Notes: generated by a model from the letters alone, not told the origin. Shown: positions 32,233 to 43,162, counted from the stretch's first letter. The stretch: DNA of 49,372 nt from an uncultured Eubacteriales bacterium (GCA_900316145.1 ONBQ01000058.1:1-49372); one strand, 5' to 3'. Translations and numbers: made by a program.

Positions 32233-32446
32233 TTGGGTCTGAAAGCTTGTTTTTCTTTCTCAAGACCCAATCGTTCGGATTTTGGGTCTACGAGTCAGAT
32301 TTCGCTTCTCCAGACCCAATATTTCATTATCTGGGTCTCCGAAGGCAAAAACGGAGATCGAGACCCGAAGGGCGGTGGGAATGGCATTTGCTATGCAACA
32401 CATGTTGCACGCTTTGGGTCTTATGCCATGAAAACCCTGGACCCAA
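32233..32446. repeat. array of four TTGGGTCT/AGACCCAA palindromic units
   Basis: TTGGGTCT occurs at 32233, 32282, 32331 (first base C) and 32414, alternating with AGACCCAA or a one- to two-base variant at 32263, 32312, 32361 and 32439. The first three units repeat at exactly 49 bp: 8-bp arm, 22-base variable loop, 8-bp arm, 11-base linker. An extra TGCAACA/TGTTGCA palindrome (32394-32409) lies between units three and four. The loops share no sequence. The array lies after the tRNA-Arg terminator and before the hydrolase promoter, so it is probably untranscribed DNA. The rest of 32203-32511 shows no gene. Confidence 0.85.
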
Positions 32447-32462
32447 GTAACAGAGCCCCCTC

Positions 32463-32490
32463 TTTACTTTTCCTCATTTTGCGGTATACT
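32463..32490 (+). promoter_or_regulatory. promoter of the serine hydrolase gene
   Basis: The -35 is TTTACT (32463-32468), the spacer is 16 bp and the -10 is TATACT (32485-32490). The start is expected near 32497, shortly before AGGAGG and the ATG at 32512. Confidence 0.55.
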
Positions 32491-32511
32491 GGGGCAAAGG
32501 AGGTGCTCGTG

Positions 32512-33684
32512 ATGAATTTTTCTTTGTTGACGCGTTATCTGGATTCGCTGGAGGATGAGTATGGGATTCGTGGTCTGGATTGTATCGTAATGAAGGATCA
32601 TGAGATGGTGTATCGCCACATGGCCGGCCATTCGGATCATGATCTGAAGGTCCCGATGAAGGGTGATGAGTTCTATCTGTTGTATTCCTGCACGAAGGTC
32701 ATGACCATGACGGCGATGTTGCAGCTGGTGGAACAGGGCAAGATCCATCTTTATGATCCCATCTGTCAGTATTTGCCGGAGTGGGAATATGTGACGGTCG
32801 TGAATGACGGACGGTTCGCGGAGGATGAGGCCATGAAGCCTGTTCTGAGGGAAGGCAGCCACTATGCCAAGAACCAGATCCGCGTCATCGACTGCATGGC
32901 CATGATGGCCGGACTGACCTATGATGCCGGAAATGAAGCGGTGAAGGCGCTGCTGGCGGAGAAGCCCGAGGCTTCGACCCGGGAAGTGATCGCCGCGTTG
33001 GCCAAGATGCCGCTCATCTATGAACCGGGCACCCGCTTCCGCTATTCCTTAGGACATGATGTGTGCGCCGCCTTGATCGAGGTGGCGAGCGGAGAGCGTT
33101 ACAGTGACTATCTGACCCGGCACATTTTCGCGCCGCTGGGCGTGACCGATCTGACCTGCCACCCGACGGAGGAGCAGAAATCCCGCTTTGCCGCCATGTA
33201 CGCGCAGGATCCGGATGATGGGAAGATCAAGCCGATCCCTCTGCGCTATGGCTTCAACATCAGCCCCAACTATGAAAGCGGCGGAGCGGCTCTGATGGGG
33301 AGCGCTTCTGCTTATGCCACCGTTTCCGATGCTTTGGCCAATGGCGGTGTCGGCGCGAACGGCGTCCGCATCCTGAAGGAAGAAACGGTCATGCTGTTTA
33401 CTCACAGCGTCACGACCGGAGCGGCGCTGGATGATTTCCATAAGCTGGGCCGTCTGGAATATGGCTATGGGTTGGGCGTGCGTGTCAAGATCGCGAAGAA
33501 CTTTGGCCGCTCTCCGGTCGGTGAGTTTGGCTGGGACGGCGCCGCCGGCGCTTATACCGCTATCGATCCGTTCAACCACGTTGCGATCTTCTATGTGCAG
33601 CATGTGATGGGCTTTGGCGAGGTCTACAGCGTTATCCATCCACGGGTCCGCGACCTTGTATATGAAGGTCTTGAAAAGGACTAA
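32512..33684 (+). CDS. beta-lactamase-fold (S12) serine hydrolase
   Basis: 390 aa. The nucleophile motif S-x-x-K is YSCTK (Ser59, Lys62). The Tyr motif is RYSLGHD near 173 (usually Y-x-N) and the third motif appears as FGWDGAAG near 340. This pattern fits the S12/class C penicillin-binding-like esterases (EstB, DD-peptidase relatives). No signal peptide is visible, so a cytosolic esterase or peptidase is more likely than a resistance beta-lactamase. The ATG has GGAGG eight bases upstream; the open frame to 32233 crosses the palindrome array and is rejected. Confidence 0.87.
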   Translation: MNFSLLTRYLDSLEDEYGIRGLDCIVMKDHEMVYRHMAGHSDHDLKVPMKGDEFYLLYSCTKVMTMTAMLQLVEQGKIHLYDPICQYLPEWEYVTVVNDGRFAEDEAMKPVLREGSHYAKNQIRVIDCMAMMAGLTYDAGNEAVKALLAEKPEASTREVIAALAKMPLIYEPGTRFRYSLGHDVCAALIEVASGERYSDYLTRHIFAPLGVTDLTCHPTEEQKSRFAAMYAQDPDDGKIKPIPLRYGFNISPNYESGGAALMGSASAYATVSDALANGGVGANGVRILKEETVMLFTHSVTTGAALDDFHKLGRLEYGYGLGVRVKIAKNFGRSPVGEFGWDGAAGAYTAIDPFNHVAIFYVQHVMGFGEVYSVIHPRVRDLVYEGLEKD

Positions 33685-33739
33685 GGTTTCCTCTTAAAAC
33701 GAAAAGGGGACACGACTCTTCTGACTGCTGATCGTCACT

Positions 33740-33946
33740 TCCTTTTCACTCACACTGCCGAGAGCATGTTGAGCTAAAAAATCTTTCTCAGAACATGTCT
33801 TTTTCTGACTGCATCAAGAAAAAAAGACATGCTGTCAGCAGAATTTTTCCGCGAGCATGCTTTGCTTGCCAATGTAAGCTTAAAAACCGAGGAAAAAAGC
33901 ATGCTGAGAAAAATAATCTGTGATGAGCATGCTTCACCTCGGTTTT
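33740..33946. repeat. palindrome-rich noncoding region between hydrolase and PFK
   Basis: Six copies of an R-CATG-Y core occur (AGCATGTT, AACATGTC, GACATGCT, and AGCATGCT at 33853, 33898 and 33926). Stems include CATGTCTTTTT/AAAAAGACATG (33794-33831) and a long hairpin at 33883-33946 with AAAACCGAGG/CCTCGGTTTT outside and AAGCATGCT/AGCATGCTT inside. The long hairpin may end transcription on either strand. No ORF or clear promoter lies in it. Confidence 0.6.
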
Positions 33947-33984
33947 AGCACAATACTTGAACACGCATCTGATCGACCAAAAAG

Positions 33985-34026
33985 AACGTGTGAAAAACGG
34001 TTTTCATTTTTCGTTTTTCACACGTT
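33985..34026 (-). terminator. bidirectional terminator after PFK
   Basis: A perfect 14-bp stem, AACGTGTGAAAAAC / GTTTTTCACACGTT, with a 14-base loop is flanked by A-rich sequence on the left and T-rich on the right. It lies 3 bp after the phosphofructokinase stop and can also stop plus-strand reads. Confidence 0.85.
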
Positions 34027-34029
34027 TTT

Positions 34030-35271
34030 TTAGTCCCGATAGGGTTGTTTGCGTGCGTCCAGATGACGGATGTCGATGTAGTCCGGCAGGCCGCCGCGGT
34101 ACGGGGTCTGCGGAACGCCCTCGATCAGGGGGCGCACATAGTCGATCATTTCCCGGGTAACGTCGTTGCCGGATTTGTTGATCCAGCCGCGCGGCACGCG
34201 TTTTTCCGTGTTGGCCACGACGTCGACATTTTCCATGGTGTATTCGACGCTGTAAGGTTTATTCGAGATGCGGCGCAAGGTGGAGAAGAAACCACTCTTG
34301 CCGTCAAGAGCTCCTTGGACTGCTACTCCGCCCAGGTTAAAAGCTTCTTCCACGTCGGTAAGGGAAGAAACATGGCCGGCGCTTCGCTGCAGAACGCTGG
34401 GCTCCAAAGCGCGTACTTTACAGCCGATCTCCCGCTCCACGACTTCTTTGAGGTAGCTGCTGGCGCCGCCGATCTGCGTGTGGCCGAAGTTGTCCTGCTT
34501 ACCGGTCTTGGCATAGATATATTCGCCCTTTTCGTCCTTTACTCCCTCGCTGACTACGACGATGACGGAGTTGTATTCTTCCAGCTTCTGGCGTACGTCT
34601 TCCACGAAGCGCTTTTCAGAGAAGGGGATCTCCGGCAGATAGATCAGATGCGGGGCGTCCAGATCTTCCTTGCGGGCCAGGACGGAGGCGGCCGTCAGCC
34701 AGCCGGCATTGCGGCCCATGGCCTCGATGATATGCACACTTTTGATACTGTAGATGCTGGTATCATAAGCTACCTCGCGGACGCAGGAGGCGATGTACTT
34801 GGCGGCGCTGCCAAATCCCGGGGAATGGTCGATGCCGTTGAGGTCGTTATCGATGGTCTTGGGGACGCCTACGATTTGGATGTCGATGCCGTGAGAGATG
34901 GTGTAATTGGAGAGCTTCTGCACGGTGTCCATAGAGTCATTGCCGCCGATATATACGAAGTAGCCGATCTCATAACCTTCCAGGATCTTGATAAGCTTTT
35001 CCATTTCCTCATCCTGCCCGCTGAGTTTGTAGCGGCAGGAGCCCAGGAACATAGCCGGGGACAGCTTCAGCCGGTTCAGCTCGGAGGGGCGGTTCTGAAA
35101 GACATCGCTCAAATTGATGAGATTGTCCTGCAGCAAGCCTTCGATACCGTTGATCATACCATAAATGGTTCCGACTTTATCGCTGCTCAGCCCGGCCTCT
35201 ATGGCTCCGGCCAGACTGGAATTGATGACTGCCGTCGGTCCGCCTGACTGACCAATGATCATATTTTTCAT
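34030..35271 (-). CDS. 6-phosphofructokinase, PPi-dependent type
   Basis: 413 aa. Phosphorylates fructose-6-phosphate in glycolysis. Motifs: IGQSGGPTAVIN (phosphate donor loop), YIGGNDSMDT (residues 108-116) and GVPKTIDNDL (135-144). In ATP enzymes the donor motif is GGDGS, while GGDD and PKTIDND mark PPi-dependent enzymes. GGND here is a variant closest to the PPi type; the donor needs testing. It has its own promoter, but lies directly downstream of the ROK gene and may also be read from that operon. Start follows AAAGGA. Confidence 0.85.
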   Translation of the reverse strand: MKNMIIGQSGGPTAVINSSLAGAIEAGLSSDKVGTIYGMINGIEGLLQDNLINLSDVFQNRPSELNRLKLSPAMFLGSCRYKLSGQDEEMEKLIKILEGYEIGYFVYIGGNDSMDTVQKLSNYTISHGIDIQIVGVPKTIDNDLNGIDHSPGFGSAAKYIASCVREVAYDTSIYSIKSVHIIEAMGRNAGWLTAASVLARKEDLDAPHLIYLPEIPFSEKRFVEDVRQKLEEYNSVIVVVSEGVKDEKGEYIYAKTGKQDNFGHTQIGGASSYLKEVVEREIGCKVRALEPSVLQRSAGHVSSLTDVEEAFNLGGVAVQGALDGKSGFFSTLRRISNKPYSVEYTMENVDVVANTEKRVPRGWINKSGNDVTREMIDYVRPLIEGVPQTPYRGGLPDYIDIRHLDARKQPYRD

Positions 35272-35308
35272 GATAGAATTTCCTTTTTTGTGAATTTACT
35301 GTCTGAAT

Positions 35309-35337
35309 AGCATACCATAAAAGCCCGGTTTCTTCAA
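35309..35337 (-). promoter_or_regulatory. promoter of the phosphofructokinase gene
   Basis: The -35 is TTGAAG (35332-35337), the spacer is 17 bp and the -10 is TATGCT (35309-35314). No terminator separates it from the upstream ROK gene. Confidence 0.6.
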
Positions 35338-35346
35338 GTCAGACGC

Positions 35347-37646
<2,300 letters not shown>

Positions 37647-38564
37647 TTATGCCGTAAATGTGAGCATGATCTCCATGTTTCCATCCAGATCGACTTTGGT
37701 GTCGGAAGGGATCAAGAAGCTGGATCCCTCACGTACGGGGATCCCGTCCACCGTGCCGGCCCCAACGGTGACCGTGGCCAGTCGATACGGTTCGGTATGC
37801 CAGGTGAGAGGCTCTTTTACTTCCAGGCGGCTCACCGTGAAGGAATCATTGGAAATGTAGATCGTTTCGGGACCTGCCACGGAAGGCTGTGCCTCCTTAG
37901 GCGCGCCGTCGTAGTGCAGGCACTCGATCGCGTCTTCCAGGTCCAGCGGACGCTCGTTGCCGTTCTTGTCCTTGCGGTGATAATCATAGAAGCGATAGGT
38001 CACATCCGTCGACTGCTGGATCTCATAGACCACGACGCCCTTGCCCATGGCGTGCATCATGCCGGCAGGGATGTAGACAAAGTCTCCGTCCCGGACCGGA
38101 CGATGCTTCGGGATCTCGTCCCACCGCTCCGCCTGTACATAGGCCTGCATCTCTTCCCGGTCCTTCATGAAGTGATCGTAAACGATCGAGGCGCCTTCCT
38201 GACACCGGATGAAGTACCAGGCCTCATTCTTGCCCATGGGATAGCCGCGCCTGATCGCCTGCTCCGCGTCCGGATGGACCTGCAGGCTTAGATCATCCTC
38301 CGGGGCGACCAGAGAAATGATCAGCGGGAACACGCCGGTCTTGCCTCCAAACAGGGCTGGCTCCTGCTCCCAGATCTCGCGAAGCGTCTTGCCTTTGAAC
38401 GGTTCCGAAGCGCAAACCGTGCTCATGCCCTCTCCCGCCTGCGCGCTGAAAGCCCAGATCTGGCCAACGCCGTCTTCAAACCGGTCCTCCGTATGAAAAT
38501 ACTGATTGCAAGCCTTTCCGCCCCAGATCGTATACCGGGGAATGGGTTCGAAAAACAGGATCAT
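37647..38564 (-). CDS. manA: mannose-6-phosphate isomerase
   Basis: 305 aa; interconverts mannose-6-phosphate and fructose-6-phosphate. Type I cupin features: FFEPIPRYTIWGGK, SLQVHPDAEQA (zinc ligands), KNEAWYFI and FVYIPAGMMHAMG. The ATG at 38564 has GGAGG seven bases upstream and overlaps the DUF1537 stop (ATGA); the longer frame to 38669 is rejected. It links mannose from the GH38 mannosidase to glycolysis. Confidence 0.92.
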   Translation of the reverse strand: MILFFEPIPRYTIWGGKACNQYFHTEDRFEDGVGQIWAFSAQAGEGMSTVCASEPFKGKTLREIWEQEPALFGGKTGVFPLIISLVAPEDDLSLQVHPDAEQAIRRGYPMGKNEAWYFIRCQEGASIVYDHFMKDREEMQAYVQAERWDEIPKHRPVRDGDFVYIPAGMMHAMGKGVVVYEIQQSTDVTYRFYDYHRKDKNGNERPLDLEDAIECLHYDGAPKEAQPSVAGPETIYISNDSFTVSRLEVKEPLTWHTEPYRLATVTVGAGTVDGIPVREGSSFLIPSDTKVDLDGNMEIMLTFTA

Positions 38565-39940
38565 ATGAGTTCCTCCACGATTTTCTTCAAGGTATCCTCC
38601 TGGCCAACATTGCCGGGAAAAATGATATAGGGCACGCCCGGGAAACGGCTTTCTTTGCCGCACTGCCAAACCGGAACGCCCGGCTGGGCCTGCCCCAGGA
38701 CCCAGGCACGGCGCACTTTCAACGCCTTTACGCCCACATCACTGGAAGTGATGCCCCCTTTGGCCACGATAAACGCCGGCGTCTCCATAAGCGTGCCGAC
38801 CACCGCGGTCAACGCGTCAGAAATGGCGACGGAGCGAAGGAGCGCCTGCTCCTTGGTATCCTCCGGAAGGCTCAACAGCGTACGACGGGTATAGATGACC
38901 GGGGTGACGCCCTTGCGGATATCTTCCTCCGCGACAAGGCGCACTCTCTCCGTCTCCTGCGCGAGGGTCCCTTCCAGAACCTTATCGGAGTCAAACAAGA
39001 CAAAGTCCAGATCCTCAAGGGTCTTCAGCGCTTCCAGCTGAGCGGTCGTCTTCTGCGTATGGGAACCGATGATCACGATACCGGCTCCCTCTTTCTGCTT
39101 CATCTCGGCCGCCTTCAGCAGCGGTTTGTCCGAGATGCCGCCCACTGCCTTTACAAAGTCCGCGGCGGTCCGATAGACGAAGCTGGCCCCCTCTGCCAAG
39201 GCCTTGTATAGCGCCAGGCTGAATACCTTCAGATCGATCGGTGCCAACGCATCGACCACGATATAGCGGCCATTTGCCTGGGAAAGAAGCTCGTAGACTC
39301 CCTCAACATCGCCCTTACGGAGCATCTCCAGCGGCACGCAGAGGACATCCTCCTTACGTCCCGCCTTCTCTTCGATATATTTTGTCAGATCTGACTGGGT
39401 GTACCCAAAGGTCGCGTCCTTCGCGAACTCCGTCTCCCCGGCCGGAACCATGAGATCTCCCTGCTTCACATAGTGGATATGTTCCACCGTGAACCGGCCG
39501 CCCGCTTCAAAAAACGGAGCCAGGATCACGCCGTCCACCCGATCCAGATAAGAACCGATGATATCGGTCTCCAGCGGGAAATGCCCGCGCAGCGTAGAAT
39601 CGCCCCGCGAGATCACCCGGAAGGGGACTCCCGTCACCTGGGAAGCCTGGACCAGATCCTCCATCAGCTCCCGGTGCAGCCGTTCGGATTCCTGGGCGGT
39701 CAGCGCCCGGGAATTGGTCAGGATATAGAACATGGACCCTTCTTCACGAAGGGCCTCTTCCAAAGTATCTTCTTTCCAGTCTGTATACACCGGCAGATCA
39801 TGCACCGTCTGCACGCCGGTGGGGTCATCATCCAGAACGACCCACTTGCCGGGCAGGCTGACCCGCTTCTGTGTCTCTGCACGCTTTTCTACAACAGGAT
39901 CCAGCGGGTAGCGGGCTGTGATCTCATCCCAAGTTTTCAT
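38561..39940 (-). CDS. four-carbon acid sugar kinase family (DUF1537)
   Basis: 459 aa. The N-terminal domain has VLDDDPTGVQTVHDLP near 35-50 and FRVISRGDSTLRGHFPLE near 107-124; the C-terminal nucleotide-binding domain has IVIIGSHTQKTTAQ and VAKGGITSSDVGVKAL. Characterised members phosphorylate D-threonate, D-erythronate or 3-oxo-tetronates. The usual partners PdxA2, OtnC and OtnI are absent; instead it follows a BKACE enzyme and a racemase-family protein, so the substrate is probably different or the pathway is incomplete here. It starts one base after the BKACE stop (TGACATG). Confidence 0.88.
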   Translation of the reverse strand: MKTWDEITARYPLDPVVEKRAETQKRVSLPGKWVVLDDDPTGVQTVHDLPVYTDWKEDTLEEALREEGSMFYILTNSRALTAQESERLHRELMEDLVQASQVTGVPFRVISRGDSTLRGHFPLETDIIGSYLDRVDGVILAPFFEAGGRFTVEHIHYVKQGDLMVPAGETEFAKDATFGYTQSDLTKYIEEKAGRKEDVLCVPLEMLRKGDVEGVYELLSQANGRYIVVDALAPIDLKVFSLALYKALAEGASFVYRTAADFVKAVGGISDKPLLKAAEMKQKEGAGIVIIGSHTQKTTAQLEALKTLEDLDFVLFDSDKVLEGTLAQETERVRLVAEEDIRKGVTPVIYTRRTLLSLPEDTKEQALLRSVAISDALTAVVGTLMETPAFIVAKGGITSSDVGVKALKVRRAWVLGQAQPGVPVWQCGKESRFPGVPYIIFPGNVGQEDTLKKIVEELI

Positions 39941-39941
39941 G

Positions 39942-40757
39942 TCATTCTCCGATCTTGAGCATTTCTCTGACTTCTGCCGGCGTCATGGGCTCAGCGCCTG
40001 TCTCCCTCACGACTTCCGCCGCGCGGCGAATGATCGGAGCATTTACCGTAACGCGGGTGTCCGGATCCAGATAGTCGGAATCCTCAAACCCGACGCGCAC
40101 AGAATCCGCCCCCAGAGACAGCGCGTAGCGCATCATGTCCCAATCCCGACGCCCGGCCTGTGTATAGCCCCAAAGCGGCATTTTCTCCGGGAAGGTCTCT
40201 TTCAGGAAGCCCAGCATGTGATGCAGCGCCGGAATGGTGGCCGGCATCTCTCCTCCATGGCCAAAGACCAGCGCGAACAGAAGCGGGTCCTTTAGCCCAT
40301 ACTGCTCCTGCAGCTGCTTTACGGTGTGGATCATGCCCAGCTCAAAGACTTCGATCTCCGGAACTTTTTTCTGCTCCAGCAGGGTCTTTACACAGTAACG
40401 GACATCCTGGATCGGATTCTGGTAGACCGCTTCTCCCAGATTGACGGAGCCAACGTTCAGGCTTACCGCCTCCACATAGGGCTGGAAGCACGGCACACAG
40501 CGCTCTTCGATCGTAAGATCCGACACGCCGCCCGTCGATACCTCGATCACGATGTCACATTTCTCCCGGATCTTGTCCACAGTTTCCTTTAACAACGAGG
40601 GATCCGGCGTCAGGCGGCCATTTTCATCCCGCACATGCAGGTGCACCATGGACGCGCCTTCCAGATAACACTGATACACATCCTCCGCGATCTCTTCCGG
40701 AATGATGGGGTGCAAAGCCGCGCTCACCGGCGCGACCGAGATCATAACCTTATGCAT
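39942..40757 (-). CDS. BKACE-family beta-keto acid cleavage enzyme (DUF849)
   Basis: 271 aa. TIM barrel with MVHLHVRDENG near residues 37-47 (zinc ligands), VIEVSTGG near 70 and the C-terminal GADSVRVGFEDSDYL. Known members split a beta-keto acid using acetyl-CoA to give acetoacetate and a CoA ester; the first was Kce in lysine fermentation. The other lysine-fermentation genes are not present here. Its ATG overlaps the racemase stop (TAATG). Its substrate cannot be read from the sequence. Confidence 0.88.
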   Translation of the reverse strand: MHKVMISVAPVSAALHPIIPEEIAEDVYQCYLEGASMVHLHVRDENGRLTPDPSLLKETVDKIREKCDIVIEVSTGGVSDLTIEERCVPCFQPYVEAVSLNVGSVNLGEAVYQNPIQDVRYCVKTLLEQKKVPEIEVFELGMIHTVKQLQEQYGLKDPLLFALVFGHGGEMPATIPALHHMLGFLKETFPEKMPLWGYTQAGRRDWDMMRYALSLGADSVRVGFEDSDYLDPDTRVTVNAPIIRRAAEVVRETGAEPMTPAEVREMLKIGE

Positions 40758-41428
40758 TATAAGCAGCCTTTCGCTTCCAGCGCTTTCTTTAACGCTGCGG
40801 CGCCGAACCGCGGGCTGGAAAGCACGATCTTTCCATACATATTCGCAATGTACTCCTCACAATAGGCCATGCTGCCCTGGGCAAATACGATCACATCGAC
40901 CTGATCGGCGATGGTGCCGGCGCATTCCGCCATGCGCGCGCGGAATTCTTCCTGATTCAGTCCGAAGGCACCGTCTACCAGGCATTCCACGATCTCCACA
41001 TGCTTGCCGGCTTCTCTGGCCACTCGCTTAACGGTACCGCAGGTCGGTTCCAAAGTGGTTTTCAAAGTAGCCATAACGCCAACGCGAAGCCCCTTCCGCA
41101 CAGCCTCCCGGCACATTTCCTCATCGATCCGGACGATCGGCACGCCGGTATAACGGGCCATATCCTGGGCCGCGTCTGCCACTTCCCCTACGGAAGAGCA
41201 AACGTTCAGGATCGCCTCACAGCCTTCCGATACCGCATTCATGAACATGGTGACCAGGCGGGCTGCCGGCGGCGCTGTCACATAGCCCGCTGCCCGTACA
41301 TCCGCCAGGATCGAAGGATCCTGCTGCGCGTAGATCTCCACCTCTTCACCCAACTGTGCTTTAACTTCCCGGTTCACATCTTCGATCAGTTCCGGGGTAG
41401 TGCTGGTATACACGATTCCGACTTTCAT
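40757..41428 (-). CDS. Asp/Glu/hydantoin racemase-superfamily protein
   Basis: 223 aa. Two-domain fold with one catalytic Cys in ILNVCSSVGEVADAA near residue 76 and a second Cys in EPTCGTVKR near 128, the expected pair of the cofactor-independent racemase superfamily. The superfamily also includes maleate isomerase and arylmalonate decarboxylase, so it could be a racemase, isomerase or decarboxylase. It precedes the BKACE gene and follows PAP2 by 5 bp. Confidence 0.82.
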   Translation of the reverse strand: MKVGIVYTSTTPELIEDVNREVKAQLGEEVEIYAQQDPSILADVRAAGYVTAPPAARLVTMFMNAVSEGCEAILNVCSSVGEVADAAQDMARYTGVPIVRIDEEMCREAVRKGLRVGVMATLKTTLEPTCGTVKRVAREAGKHVEIVECLVDGAFGLNQEEFRARMAECAGTIADQVDVIVFAQGSMAYCEEYIANMYGKIVLSSPRFGAAALKKALEAKGCL

Positions 41429-41433
41429 AGGAT

Positions 41434-42372
41434 CTATCCTCTCTTCCTATCTTTTTCTATGAATCCAAACACCATCGGATACACTCCGATAGCGGTAAAC
41501 GTTACCACGGCATAACGGACCGTCCGTACAAGGAAGGACCCGATCGCAGCCTCCTCCAGAAAAGCATCCGAAAACGGCAGCTTCAAAAGCGTGTTCATCG
41601 CCAGATATACCGCAAAGCCCCCCAGGACGCGAAGGATCGCCCACAGGTAGGACTTTTTCTCTTTAAAATCCAGATTCTTAAACCGCACGAACCTCTCTTC
41701 GAACGGAAGCGCGAGGAAAAAGCCGATCATCAGACCCAGTCCGGTAAAATAATCATTCGTCTGGCAATAGAAGACGCCTGGCAACGCCAGGATGACCAGG
41801 ACCAGATGCAGCACCCAGCGCTTCATTTTCTTCATGAGGAAAGGCATCAGAAAGACGAGCACGGTACCGCCAGCCCAGCCGGCCAGTACATCTGTCGGGT
41901 AATGCACTCCAAGCATGACCCGCGAGAGCCCCACCAGAAACGGGACCACGAACGCCAGGACCGTCAGCACTTTTCCCTTTGAATACCGAGCCAGCGACCC
42001 ATAGACGATGGCCGAATTCATAGAGTGACCACTGGGAAAGGAATAGCCCTGGACGCTCACGTCATAGATGTCCGTATCGGCATGCGGCGCTTTTAAGCAC
42101 TGGATCTTGGTGTGATCCATATAGGGACGGCGTCTGAGCCAGATGTTTTTGATCAGCCCGTTCAACGTGACGCCTGCTACGATATTCGTACCCACATAGG
42201 CCGCGTATTTTTTATCATAACACCAGTACAGGAACCCCAGGACCGCGACCAGCAGCATCTCCTCTCCGAACAGGGTAATAACGGACATGATCTTTGTCAA
42301 TGCCGGTCCCATCACCTGCTGCAGCCAGATCATAAGCTGCGGTTCCCATTGAAAATAAAACGTGTTGCCCAT
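41434..42372 (-). CDS. PAP2-family membrane phosphatase
   Basis: 312 aa with about 7-8 hydrophobic helices. The phosphatase signature includes YSFPSGHSMNSA (motif 2) and SRVMLGVHYPTDVLAG (motif 3), with a first motif in LRRRPYMDHTKI (K/R-x6-RP type). Substrates are usually lipid phosphates, undecaprenyl-PP or sugar phosphates. Its start is directly adjacent to the YczE stop (TAA-ATG). Its place in a sugar-acid operon is unexplained. Confidence 0.88.
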   Translation of the reverse strand: MGNTFYFQWEPQLMIWLQQVMGPALTKIMSVITLFGEEMLLVAVLGFLYWCYDKKYAAYVGTNIVAGVTLNGLIKNIWLRRRPYMDHTKIQCLKAPHADTDIYDVSVQGYSFPSGHSMNSAIVYGSLARYSKGKVLTVLAFVVPFLVGLSRVMLGVHYPTDVLAGWAGGTVLVFLMPFLMKKMKRWVLHLVLVILALPGVFYCQTNDYFTGLGLMIGFFLALPFEERFVRFKNLDFKEKKSYLWAILRVLGGFAVYLAMNTLLKLPFSDAFLEEAAIGSFLVRTVRYAVVTFTAIGVYPMVFGFIEKDRKRG

Positions 42373-43071
42373 TTAAGCCTCTTCTTTCTGCTTCGCCGGA
42401 CGCATGGTCATATAGCTCCACTCCCGCTCAAACAGGAACGGTCTGGAAAAATGCACGTTGAAAAACTCGATCAGCGGCCCCATGAACAGCGCCGTAATGA
42501 TCGTGCCGAAACCGACCGTATCCCGCGCCATCAAAAACCATCCCGTCGCCACACAGATCAGATCGGTCATGATGCGGCAAAACTTGAACGGGATCGGCGT
42601 ACGCTCTCCTAAGATCAGCGCCACCGCGTCATATGTGCTGACGCCCAGATCCGCCGTAAAGTAGATCGATGCCGCGAAGCACGTGACTACGATCCCGAAG
42701 ATCATTCCGCAGATCCGAAGCCACAGCGCCGCGTCCTGAAATAAGGGCCCCAGCACGTACATCGTAAACTGTGCAATGTAACCGCCCAGAAAAATATTAA
42801 AAAACGTAGCCAGATTGACCTTTCTCCGGTCGATCAGCAAAACCGCCGCCAGCATGATCACACAAAGGATCGTGTAGATATTGCCATAGCTTAACCCCGT
42901 CAGGACCGAAAACCCGGACACAAAGCAGGTGAACGGGTCCGTACCCAAAACGGACAATTTAAAAACACCAACACTGATACTGCACAGGGTGACCCCCACG
43001 ATCGCCATGATGATGCGCACCGCTTTCTGACTAAGCGGCGGGCGACCCTTTAAACTCTTCCATTTTCTCAT
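42373..43071 (-). CDS. YczE/YitT-family membrane protein
   Basis: 232 aa, five to six transmembrane helices. Family-type motifs are GVFKLSVLGTDPFTCF, FGIVVTCFAASIYFTADLGV and STYDAVAL. YczE/YitT proteins are poorly characterised and are suspected to be transporters or export-support proteins. It is the first gene of the operon, 34 bp from the -10 box. It may transport the substrate of the downstream pathway; this is inference. Confidence 0.82.
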   Translation of the reverse strand: MRKWKSLKGRPPLSQKAVRIIMAIVGVTLCSISVGVFKLSVLGTDPFTCFVSGFSVLTGLSYGNIYTILCVIMLAAVLLIDRRKVNLATFFNIFLGGYIAQFTMYVLGPLFQDAALWLRICGMIFGIVVTCFAASIYFTADLGVSTYDAVALILGERTPIPFKFCRIMTDLICVATGWFLMARDTVGFGTIITALFMGPLIEFFNVHFSRPFLFEREWSYMTMRPAKQKEEA

Positions 43072-43104
43072 TACATACGACCTTACTATTTTTGATCCTG
43101 AAAT

Positions 43105-43133
43105 ATTATAATTCGCAGGGGCACCTGAGTCAA
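43105..43133 (-). promoter_or_regulatory. promoter of the eight-gene YczE-to-ROK operon
   Basis: The -35 is TTGACT (43128-43133), the spacer is 17 bp and the -10 is a consensus TATAAT (43105-43110). The -35 abuts that of the divergent promoter at a shared CAATTG. Confidence 0.85.
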
Positions 43134-43162
43134 TTGATTTTTCCTTGGAATCATGTTACTAT
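43134..43162 (+). promoter_or_regulatory. divergent promoter of the 282-aa membrane protein
   Basis: The -35 is TTGATT (43134-43139), the spacer is 17 bp and the -10 is TACTAT (43157-43162). It starts at the base next to the minus-strand -35, so the two promoters compete back to back. Confidence 0.7.

Noticed and set aside
32003-32263. 86-codon minus-strand frame across tRNA-Arg
   Set aside because: Antisense translation of the tRNA; such tRNA-derived peptides are common false ORFs.
32233-32446. CRISPR array
   Set aside because: Repeats are 8-bp arms alternating in orientation, spacers are 22 and 11 bases, and no cas gene is present.
33740-33946. Retron msr-msd
   Set aside because: No reverse transcriptase gene is nearby.
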